Shown here: in pieces, positions 37,251 to 46,686 of the stretch
Numbering within the stretch: the stretch's first letter is position 1
How the letters are laid out: the number at the start of each line of letters is the position of its first letter
Assembly (NCBI RefSeq): GCF_030052815.1
Contig: NC_079496.1
Coordinates: forward strand, 79,163,652 to 79,227,651
Direction: 5' to 3'
From: Hevea brasiliensis
Taxonomy: Eukaryota > Streptophyta > Magnoliopsida > Malpighiales > Euphorbiaceae
Length of the DNA: 64,000 nucleotides
Notes under the pieces: model-generated
The model's input: the letters and a program-made list of their open reading frames with translations, nothing else
Told to the model about the DNA's origin: nothing
The model's database searches: none
Made by a program: the position numbers and the translations under genes

Positions 37251-38281
37251 AAAGAGTGGTCCCAGCTCCACTCCATAAAAAAAAAAAAAAAAAAAAGAAA
37301 AGAAAAATTTAAGACCGGCAAAAGAAATTTATGGCGGCAAAATTATCTATCTTGCTTTTTACTTTTTAAAATTTTGCACTTTTACTTTTCTTTGTTTTCT
37401 TTTACTTTATTTCAAAACCAGACAGGACACTGTTCACCTGTCATATCTTGTACTGTTCACTTTTTACTATTCGCATGTGAAGGAGACAAAAATCACTGTT
37501 CACACGTGAAGACATCAAGTGGCAGACACTGTTCAAACTTTCCAAAATTACAAAGCTGCCCCTGGACCCTTCTATTTAAGGAGGCATTCATCCAAGGCAA
37601 GAAAAGAGCTTTCTTTGGAACTTCAGAGCTTTTACAAAGGAGCCAAAGCCTCTCCAAGCTTCTCCATCCCCAAGCTTCTCAAGTCCTAGAAGGTTTCTCG
37701 CCGAGGTTCAGAAGGAGCAAGAAGGTCGATTCACTTCCCATCTAGCCCTACCTCTACCTCACCTACAAACTTACAAACCCTTGTACTTCCTTGTAGTAGA
37801 TCTTAGGAAGCTCATGTGTTGAGCAACCTTTGTAAGTCCTACCCGGAATTACATCTCCAAGCCCTTTGTACAAATCTTACAAAAATTTATAAGATTTTGA
37901 AGTAAGTTTTCTTCAATTTCTTTTACAAAGTTTCAAATTTATTGCTTTAGCATGCATATGGTCGGTTCAACGCTTTGACCGCATAAATATACGTATATAT
38001 GTTCATAACGGACTGGCTCTGCCGCCTATTGAATATATACATGTATATTCATATTTAAATTTACAAATTTAATTTTATATATATTCTTAACGGACTGGCT
38101 CTGCCGCCTATAGAATATATATATTTCTTTAATTTACAAGTTTAATTTTCATTTCTGAAGATTTCCTTTCTTGTGCATTTTGTTTATTTCTTTAATTGTT
38201 TATATATTATTCAAGATCTAGATTATTGCTTTGTCCCTGTTAGCTCATCCCCCTTTCGATCTTTGGGTGTCCTTGGTATCA
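37251..38281 (+). promoter_or_regulatory. Viral intergenic region, component A
   Basis: A purine tract (37276-37310) follows the stop, then the octamer cluster in TGTTCAC orientation (about 37420-37545), TATTTAAGG at 37573-37581 and the leader. It matches the B region almost base for base from about 37255, a few nucleotides after the ORF2 stop. Its promoter would read rightward through the tail-to-tail joint into copy 5 in antisense. Confidence 0.75.
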
Positions 38282-39328
38282 GGGGGATGAGCTAACAGGG
38301 AAGAAGCAATAATCTAGATCTTGAATAATATATAAACAATTAAAGAAATAAACAAAATGCACAAGAAAGGAAATCTTCAGAAATGAAAATTAAACTTGTA
38401 AATTAAAGAAATACATATATTCTATAGGCGGCAGAGCCAGTCCGTTAAGAATATATATAAAATTAAATTTGTAAATTTAAATATGAATATACATGTATAT
38501 ATTCAATAGGCGGCAGAGCCAGTCCGTTATGAACATATATACGTATATTTATGCAGATTAGGCGGTTGAACCGACCATATGCATGCTAAAGCAATAAATT
38601 TGAAACTTTGTAAAAGAAATTGAAGAAAACTTACTTCAAAATCTTATAAATTTTTGTAAGATTTGTACAAAGGGCTTGGAGATGTAATTTCGGGTAGGAC
38701 TTACAAAGGTTGCTCAACACATAAGCTTCCTAAGATCTACTATAAGGAAGTACAAGGGTTTGTAAGTTTGTAGGTGAGGTAGAGGTAGGGCTAGATGGGA
38801 AGTGAATCGACCTTCTTGCTCCTTCTGAACCTCATGAGAAACCTTCTAGGACTTGAGAAGCTTGGGGATGGAGAAGCTTGGAGAGGCTTTGGCTCCTTTG
38901 TAAAAGCTCTGAAGTTCCAAAGAAAGCTCTTCGTTTGCCTTGGATGAATGCCTCCTTAAATAGAAGGGTCCAGGGGCAGTTTTGTAATTTTGGAAAGTTT
39001 GAACAGTGTCTGCCACTTGATGCCTTCACGTGTGAACAGTGATTCTTGTCTCCTTCACATGCGAACAAAGAAAAAGTGAGCGACAAGATATGACAGTGAA
39101 CAAAGGTCCTGTCTGGTTTTGAAATAAAGTAAAAGAAAACAAACTAAAAATGATTAAAAAAGTAAAATAAATAGAAACGAAAAAAATAAAATTATAAAAG
39201 AGAATAAATAGCAAGATAGATAAATTTGACGCCATAAATTTCTTTTTGGCCTTAAATCTTTCTTTTTCTTTTTTTTTTCTTTTTTTTTTTCTTTTTTTTT
39301 TATCGGAGTGGAGCTTGGACCACTCGTG
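38282..39328 (-). promoter_or_regulatory. Viral intergenic region, copy 5
   Basis: TATTTAAGG at 38962-38954, octamers partly altered (GAACAAAG near 39064 and 39098), mixed T/C tract at 39264-39301, and both GGCGGCAGAGCC islands intact (near 38430 and 38510). Its promoter points leftward into component A, converging on the promoter of that copy. Confidence 0.7.
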
Positions 39329-40645
39329 CTAGCCTTCCAACATATTTTGTAGGTTGTGCCATGTTTCCTCATCATCACTTGTTTCGTCATCGGACGAGAC
39401 AGAAGATAAGTCGTAGTAGCTTTCATATTGAACCATGTAATTTTCATACTGGGTTTCAATGTGAAAGGGTTTTGGATTCGGCAAATGTTCGTAATGAACG
39501 AATATCCGAGAATATGTACCTGTATGGACTAGTATATACTCTGGATATCTATATTTTCGCCAGTTGTCAACGACTGTCTTTGCTCGCCATTTGTTGAGTT
39601 GGACGAAATAATCTTCATGATTGCATGGCCAATCTGGAAGATGATAGAGAGGAGGAAGTTTTGTATCCAGGTAGAAGTAATGGATTGCTTGTTGGAGCTC
39701 TCCATTTGCTAATACTTCTGGAGGTGTTGAAATTATTTGTAAGTTGACAGGTTTCTGGAGTAATAATAGTCTTCTGACTTCTTGAAGGACTCTATTTCCC
39801 AAAAACCTTATCATTTCACAATCAAATTTTGTAACTCGAACTCCAGCTAACATACCCCATTTGAATAGTTCTCGGGTGTCTAGATACCGGGTACTGCATA
39901 TCCGAGTGGTTTTGAAGCGGGAATCTCAAATCTAAGCTGTGTTCACAATTTGGATAGCACAGAGGTCGCAGGTTGTGACGGTCCTGAGTGCAGTGAAAAC
40001 GGGGTTTTGAGTAGTACTCCCATTCCCATGACCATCCATTTTGACCTTGCTGATTGCTTTTTGTAAAGTTGAGACCTTTTTGGAAAACATCCAGCTGTTC
40101 TTTGATTCTGGACTGGATGATATTTTGTAGGATCTGCTCGCGGATCTCTTGAGGAAGACCGTTGAGAACTTGTGTCCTGAATTTCTTCGAAAGACAACGG
40201 GTTTGGAAATGTGCTAAGGACCTATTGGCACCAAGTGAAGCAAAGAGGACTTCACTGTGGTGATAATTTTTCACATTGACCAGTGGGGCCAATGGTAATT
40301 TTACACTAGAATCCAGTGGGGATTCTAGGCCTTCAGTCCTTCGTCTTTGAATTTTTACACTAGAATCCAGTGGGGATCCTAGGCCTTCAAATTCCTGTTT
40401 TTGTAATTCAAGGTGATGATTTTGGTTAGAAGTGGATGGATCTGATGGACTAATTCTGGATGTAATGGATTTGTATAAAATTTGGTTTTGTAAAAACTCA
40501 ATGAATGATTGAGCTACCATGATATGATCCTCATGATATTTAATTCTGCTAAGGAGGTCAGCCACATAATTATTAGCTTCTTCAAACTCAACACAAAGTG
40601 CATTGAGAGCTGAAACTCCCAATCGTTTGTTTTGTATTAGAGTCT
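39329..40645 (-). pseudogene. Unknown C-terminal module of component B, copy 5
   Basis: 266 open codons (40622-39822) then 174 codons (39853-39329), with a frame change near 39885-39930. Features in order are an Asp/Glu/Leu-rich helix with ADLLSRIKYHED, the duplicated EGL(G/E)SPLDSSVK motif, a Gln/Arg helix, a YPNCEH segment, an aromatic stretch with CNHEDYF, and an acidic tail SSDDETSDDEETW ending LQNMLEG. There is no YIDD or RNase H motif. I do not recognise a fold. It could assist replication or act as a regulatory protein, but neither is shown. Confidence 0.7.
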
Positions 40646-41939
40646 AAAGATTATCTAATAAACATTGGTGCCTCTCTGAGGGAACATATGCAGTTCTGGC
40701 TACATTAATTCTGAATTTCTGAGCAGGAGTTTTGGAGAGGATTATTGGTCCAAAATGGACTAAATCTCCATTGTTGGGTGATTCTGTCATCTGCAAAAAC
40801 TCATGAGGGTTAGTTTGTAATAAGCAGTAATCAAATTGATTTTTGAAAACAAGCTTGTTTAAAAAGAATCATGTTTTTTGCAAATGCGGTCTTGTTTCCT
40901 GTTCCAAAACATTTATTTGATTATCAAAAATGGAATAAGCCTTTATGATATTCAGATTTTCTGTTTTGGGTTTTTCAACAAAAGGAAAAACAAGATTTTG
41001 ATTTTTTGTTTTAAAAGAAATACTATCATAGTTGACTTTGTAGGGAGTAATCAAATTAATGAAAGGAGTCCCTAAAATGACACTATGACTGATATCTTTT
41101 ATTAAAACAAATGAAGTTTGTAGAAGAAGATTTGAACTGGCTATTGAAGCCTCTGTTTTGTAATTAATTTTGATTTTGGAATTGTTTGCAGCTGAAAGAT
41201 TTTCAGTAGTTTTTTCTTGGAATTTTTCTGGAACAATGCCGTCTTTAATACAATTTATATCTGCACCTGTATCAAATAAGGCAATTGTATCGATCCTGAA
41301 ATCTTTTGAAAAAACTATCGAAATTCTAATCAAATATTTTCTGAAAGAAATCTCATTAAGAATGAAGAGAAAATCCTTTGTAGGTTTTTCAAGACTTTGA
41401 ATTTCTAAAGTATTTTCTTCATCTTCTTTTTCGACTTCTTCATTGATTTGTTTTGAAAGTAATATTTGAAGTGTTTCTGAGTCCTGTGCCTGTTTTTCCT
41501 TAAGCTCGTTAAGTTCAATCTTAACAGCTGTTATTTCTTCCTGGAGGCTTTGGATCAAACAGCTTGGTTGTTTTGAAGACTTCTTTCTACCAAATATCGC
41601 CGTAAGGTAATATGTGTTTTTTGAAAAATAATGAAGAATAGAAGGTTTTTGTATTGGTTGTTCTTCAAAGGTTTTTAAAAGTTTTCCTAAAAATTCCTGT
41701 TGTAGTTGAGAATCTTCAACCTGTGTAAGGATTTCTAAGAGTAACTTCTGGTCTTTTGAAAGAACATTGATTTTCAATTTTGATTTTGTAAACAGTTCAT
41801 TTTCTGTTTCAGAATCTGAACTTGTGATTAATTCATCAATTTGTAATCCTTCTTCTGTGGGTTCAGAATTACTGGACTCACCTTCAGTTTCAATCAAAAG
41901 AGCAGTTATCTTATTAATAACTTCTTCTTCTAATTGCAA
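40646..41939 (-). pseudogene. Aspartic protease region, copy 5
   Basis: 356 open codons (41939-40869) run from just after the knuckle through an acidic/helical linker into the protease, with DTGAD at 41259-41273 and VILGTPFI near 41060-41083. The frame ends in a TGA (40866-40868) where other copies read CGA, a C-to-T change in a CpG. A second stop (TAG at about 40644-40646) stands where others have TGG. Confidence 0.87.
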
Positions 41940-43530
41940 CTCATGAAGTTTTTTGTTTAATTTGCAAAAATTTGCAGTGTGGCCTTTGTTACCACATTTG
42001 TAACAAGTCCAATTTTTGAACTTTGTTTTGGATTGAGGACTAGGTTTGCTAGTCTTTTTTGAAGGTTTTTTGTAATAGGAATCTTTTTCTGGTTTTGAAG
42101 AGTTCTTGTATTTTTGGGATGATTTTTTGTAAGGTTTTCTGCTACAACTTCCTCCTGATGCAGAGTAGGGTTTTGGTTCCTATTTCAAATTGTTTGCAGA
42201 AAGATCCTAACTCTTGTGAGATTTTCTCATTTCCCATTTCAAATGTTTTTGTAATTTCAAATCCTGACAGATTTTTAAACCTTCTTTTTGAGTGAGACTG
42301 ACTAGTTCACCATAGGTTAATTTATCATACGGGATTTGATTTCCAAAGGCTTCCTTAATTTTATTCCTAACCTTTTCTCCTAAAAGGATCGGAAGTCCAG
42401 CAAGGAATTTTTCTTTCCAAAAGGGTTGACTAGAATCTTCTCTAAGCATTACCCTAGTAAGGAAAGTGGTTTTGTAATACTGAAAATCACTCAGTTTTTT
42501 GCATCTAAGGTTTGAAAGGAGTTCGACATTTTTATCCTTAAGATGAGATGGGTCACCTACAAAGTGTAAGGAGATTGTCACAATCAAGGTGGCTACTGCA
42601 TCTGGGATTGGTTGGCCTAACTCATCAAGAATTGGCACGCCATCTTCTTGAGTTTGTATGGATTCTAGAATCTCAGATTTTTGTAGGTTCGTGAGATGAT
42701 AATCCCACCATCCTTTGAGCTGCCCTGAGAATCCTGCAATGAGGAGTTCAGCAATAGCTCTGTCTGGGGTTCCAGTTTGGGTTTTGTAAGCATTTGCTGC
42801 CATGGTCATTTGCTGGAGCAAATTCAAGATGTTGTATTCAGACATACCATCTATGTTCCATTCATAGACAGTAGAGGCATTGAATTTAGACTGGGTTAGG
42901 ATTTCAGATCTATTTTCTATGCCTAAGTCTGGAGCTGTTATTGGAAGGGGTGTTGCTACCTGCGGCCAATAAAGTCTATTGATTTGTAAGGGTTTTGAAG
43001 ACTGAATTTCTTCAGTTTGGATGGGCTGGTTTTCTTGGCTTTGGATATCTGAATCTGAATCTTCCTCAATTATATTGACACTCCTTTGGGAAGTTTGAGG
43101 TGTTTCAGGTGCTACTGGAGTAGAAGTCAAAGCTTCTAGCCTAGTTTTCATATCTCTCAAAGCCTGAATGAACTCAGAATTGTTGTTGTTTTGTAAATCT
43201 TTTTTACTGTTTTTGGAAACTTGGAATGGTTTGAAAATTGGGTTTTTCAATTTTGTATCCGGCTTCGTTTCAACTTGGGAAACTGTAGCCTGTTGGTTTT
43301 GTTCCATTTTTTGTAATTGCTTACCAATGGTATGCAAATGGGCATTTGTAAAGTTATTCTGTAAAACAATGTTTTTTATATTCACAGAATCACTTTCATT
43401 TGGAATTTTGTAAGGGGCTGCTTCTACTGTTTGTTCCAAGTGGGGAATTTTTACTATCCTAAGAGGAGGATGTTCAGACTGTATTTTTCTACCATCTGAA
43501 ATTTCCCATTCAGGAACTTTGTTTCTAACG
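41940..43530 (-). pseudogene. Coat-protein region with zinc knuckle, copy 5
   Basis: 410 open codons (43439-42207) cover the Gln-rich N-terminal part, an acidic EEDSDSD stretch and the capsid core with GQLKGWWDYHL. The frame is lost at 42207, just before the basic tail. The CCHC knuckle lies at 41963-42004. Just upstream, 43519-43590 is a cluster of differences from copy 4 in which every change sits on CAG or CTG. Confidence 0.87.
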
Positions 43531-43622
43531 ATAAGGATTATGAGCAGTTTTCTTTACATTTGCTTAGCGAGACAATTTTCTTACGCTTTCTTTAGAAGAT
43601 CTTTTAGAGCAGCAATGAACTC

Positions 43623-45131
43623 TCATCGATTATCTTCTGGCTCCTGTTGTCTAGGTTTTGTAATTGGAGAAGTTTTTGAAGCTGAACGATTTTTGAAAGT
43701 TTTTGGAATTTTTGAAAACGGATATGAAATGTTGTGCTCTTTAGCATACATCTCAAACCAATCAAAGAAAAGAATATGAACTCTGTGTTGGTGTACAAAG
43801 TCATAATATTTCTTTTGAATTTCTTCCTTTCGACCAGTGAAATTTTTGAAAAACCATATTTGCTTTTTATGATTTTTAGGAGAATAAAAATCATCATGCA
43901 AATACTGTCTGTCTACTTCAAATTCTTTTTCAAGCACATTAAGTTCATGGTTTACATTTTCTGTAATGGCTGAAAAGGTAGGAGAAGTAGGTTCTGACTC
44001 TGTTTGGGTTTCATCCTGAACAGACTCGTTTTGTAAATTTGTATAAACTGGGTGTGGAACATTTGTAGAGTAATTCACGTTTTGTAAAGTGGATCTAGGT
44101 ATTTCTGGAGTAGAGAACCTAGAAGAGCTAGGTAAATCTGATGTAGAATACCTAGGCTGTATATTTTGTATTTCAATTGGTTTTGTAATAGGCAAACTAA
44201 TGACAGAAGGTATACGAGACACTCTTCCTATGTCAACAGTACTGGATGTTGAGGAATCATCTGAAAACCTAAGGCTTCTGTTAAAGCTAAGGCTGACTCT
44301 TCCATCGTCATACTGGGTTACTTGCCTAAGTTGAACGTTTGGCTCAACTAATTTTGAAGATTCTGGTTCCACTGCACCTTCTAAAATCCATTCTTCTGGT
44401 AGGGTTATGTCCTTCCATTGGATAGATCTAGGGATTACAGTATTGGATTTTGTAAGATCAGTTTGTAAAAGCAAAGTTTCTCCTCTTTTGCTTTGAAACT
44501 TATGTTTTGTTGCAAAAGCAGAAATCATAGCTTTGTAATGAATTTTGTAAATCAGTGCAAGAGGAATAGATCCTTCAAGCATTTTGTAATTGTGAGTTTT
44601 GATTTGTAAAACAAGAGATTTTGTAATGTTACTGTCACTTAAGGAAACAGTAAAATTTGGATAGCAATCAAAAGATATTGGTCCATTGCACAAACTAGAC
44701 TCGACCGAACTAAGCAAGGAGTCCTGGAAGTTTATGAACCTAGTATCTCTAAGAACTGCTAGGATTGAGGTGTTCAACCCTTCTTTTGTAAGCGGTTTAA
44801 TTCCAACTTGGACTAAACCTATGTGGATGTATTTGTATTGTTTTTCACGGTGTTTTTGTAAGGATTTTTGAGACAGAAGAGAAATCGTCTCAAAAGGTTT
44901 TGTAATCTGAAGATCTCTCTCTTCAGTTTTGATTGTGAAATCAGTTTTGAAAAAATTGAGTTTTGTAGTCTGATAGATTTGATCTTTTTGTACTTTTGGA
45001 ATTTCCCAATTATCTATACATTTTTCAAAATTTTCGATTACTATTTCTTCACTATTAACTATCTTTCTCGACTCGGAGGACGAGGTAGAAGAGTTTGAAG
45101 AAGAAACTGTCCTACAGAAAATTGGATTCAT
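43623..45131 (-). pseudogene. Movement-protein region, copy 5 (longest)
   Basis: 502 open codons from ATG 45131. Residues about 1-70 are Ser-rich then charged. The 30K core spans about residues 75-260, with GLVQVGIKPLT, CNGPISFDCYPNF and GSIPLALIYKIHYKAM visible. A Ser/Pro-rich linker follows, then a charged, aromatic helical tail that would link to the coat protein. The frame ends in a TGA at 43620-43622 made by a C-to-G difference within a CAG present in copies 2, 3 and 4. Caulimovirid movement proteins form tubules or gate plasmodesmata; assignment is by motif. Confidence 0.9.
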
Positions 45132-45544
45132 ACTTAAAGAATTTTACCAGGTTGATCTTTTGAGTTAAGTGAGGTAACACTTTGCAGAATCACCGCCTAA
45201 ACACGCCATCTCGGCTACAAAGACGGGACTTACAACCCAGGCCTATTTACACCTCTAAAGAAGCTGTCTTATCACCTTAAGATCATCTTACCAACCTCTC
45301 AAAATGTTTAAATGTGAATCCGAACCTTAAATAGAACCTTTTCCCCCCAGGCTTCTATATATGTTTTTTTTTAAACAATTTTTTTTATATTTTAATTATC
45401 AGTAATTAAATTTTTGTTGGAAAAAATTGTGATTGAATTTTAAAATCATAATAAAAAAGATAAAATTAAAAAATTTTGAATAAAATTATAAAAACAAAGA
45501 TTTAAATGGAATGAAATTGCAAAATTTTAATTGTTTAGGCTATC

Positions 45545-45856
45545 ATGCCTTGATAAAATTGCCATAATTTTACTAAGGGGTGTGTCCTGTCCTTAAACTA
45601 CGTGTGTACATGTGTCTACTTTTGAAAAAAAAAACACTTAAAGTCAAGAGGGGTGAGCCGATGTATGTGAGTGTGGCCCAACTCACATGAGTCTCCTGAT
45701 GAGGATGAGCCCTCGGGCTCTCACATCAGTTGTAGATAGTGCATGCGTGTGATTTATATGAGCTTGCATGTCTTGGTAAAATTACCATGGTTTTACCAAG
45801 GGATGTGTTCTGTCCCTAAACCATGTGTGTGTTTACCTTTGAGAAAAAAAAAAAGC
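45545..45856. repeat. Direct repeat pair with internal hairpins
   Basis: Two diverged copies of a unit of about 90 bp (45545-45640 and 45766-45856), each starting CATGYCTTGRTAAAAT and ending in an A-run. The second contains CTTGGTAAAA and TTTTACCAAG as a 10-bp inverted repeat. Between the copies lie two more hairpins (GTGAGT/ACTCAC at 45666-45686 and GAGCCC/GGGCTC within 45696-45729). It may be the remains of a small non-autonomous element; I cannot name a family. Confidence 0.6.
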
Positions 45857-46044
45857 ATGTGTTATAAATTTTCTTGATGTTTAATTGTAATAACTTCTCT
45901 ATTATTTTCAACTAGAAAATTTTATTAAATTGTAATATTTAATAAAATTGATAAAGCTATAGAAAAAGAAAACATAATTTCTAATTCACAATACTAAATT
46001 GTTTTTTATGTTATTAATTTAATTATTTTTATATAATAAATTAT

Positions 46045-46048
46045 TTTA

Positions 46049-46122
<74 letters not shown>
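46045..46122. repeat. (TTA)n microsatellite
   Basis: Uninterrupted TTA/ATT repeat of more than 20 units, seen directly. Confidence 0.95.
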
Positions 46123-46126
<4 letters not shown>

Positions 46127-46686
46127 CAAGAAATTACAAAAAAAAAATATTTGTAGGAAAGTTTAATCATAAATATGAATAAACAATGTACTGTACACAT
46201 TGCAAGAAAATCAATTAAAATATATAATTGAGGAATGTCAAAAATAATATAATAATTTACTATTATGATAATAAAAGATTAATTTATTTTATTTTAATTG
46301 GTCAATAAAAATTAAATTAATCAATACATTAATTATTAAAATCTTAATAAATAATAGGAATCCTAATAGAATTTTAAACAAATTTTCATAGAACTAAATT
46401 TATAAGTTTTAAAATCACAAATACATGTAATTTAACTATAACATAAAAAAGTACCAAAAAAATAATAAAAAGTAATAAAATAGTACATAATTAAGTTTAA
46501 TAAAACCATTAATTCAATAAAAATAAAATGAATTTTGAATATAGGAAAATTTTAAAATAAAAAACTTATATAAAATAATAAATATTATATAAATAGAATT
46601 CCATTTAGAGATAAATTAAAAGTATTAGTTAAAATATTTTGAGTGTAATTACAAATACATAAAATGATAAATTAATTAAACATATA

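Larger units (their letters stand above)
31528..38281 (+). mobile_element. EPRV component A copy (RT-bearing), inverted
   Basis: The only plus-strand copy and the only one with reverse transcriptase and RNase H. It begins at GGGGAAAAGGTTC (31531), so its primer-binding site is missing at the head-to-head joint. It ends at CCTTGGTATCA (38271-38281), the start of a further primer-binding site. The 5' leader, movement-protein region and 3' intergenic region are almost identical to component B, while protease is diverged and the rest differs. It lacks the coat protein. Movement-protein markers resemble subtype B1. Confidence 0.88.
2939..45353. mobile_element. Endogenous pararetrovirus cluster, six copies
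   Basis: Six near full-length copies lie end to end: five on the minus strand and one on the plus strand (31528-38281). Copy junctions fall at a TGGTATCAGAGCC-type sequence, the primer-binding site complementary to initiator methionine tRNA used by Caulimoviridae. Both outer ends of the cluster also fall at or within that site, and there are no LTRs and no integrase, as expected for a pararetrovirus captured passively by the plant. Domain order is movement protein, then coat protein or none, then protease, then reverse transcriptase or an unknown module. The single long polyprotein layout and the TA-repeat flank suggest a florendovirus-like or petuvirus-like lineage. The family assignment is firm; the genus is inference. 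Confidence 0.9.
38282..45353 (-). mobile_element. EPRV copy 5, component B, subtype B2
   Basis: Best preserved B copy. Its 3' end lacks the last 25 or so nucleotides at the tail-to-tail joint with component A. Its 5' end stops within the primer-binding site (CCAGGCT, 45347-45353), where host sequence resumes. The movement-protein, coat-protein and protease regions each hold long open frames. Confidence 0.9.
45354..46686. other. Host flank right of the viral cluster
   Basis: AT-rich sequence with no gene seen. It contains a degenerate direct repeat with hairpins (45545-45856) and a (TTA)n tract. Confidence 0.65.

Noticed and set aside
31528..38281. Component A as an intact, potentially expressible viral unit
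   Set aside because: Primer-binding site missing at its 5' end, movement-protein region broken in many places, protease and RNase H frames interrupted, and a stop in ORF2.
2939..45353. Interpretation of the array as LTR-retrotransposon copies
   Set aside because: No terminal repeats, no integrase and no target duplications; the movement and coat proteins and junctions at the primer-binding site identify a pararetrovirus.
45694..45730. CTGATGAG followed by a strong GC hairpin, resembling a hammerhead ribozyme core
   Set aside because: The required GAAA after stem II is absent and no matching third stem is seen; it reads as a plain imperfect hairpin.
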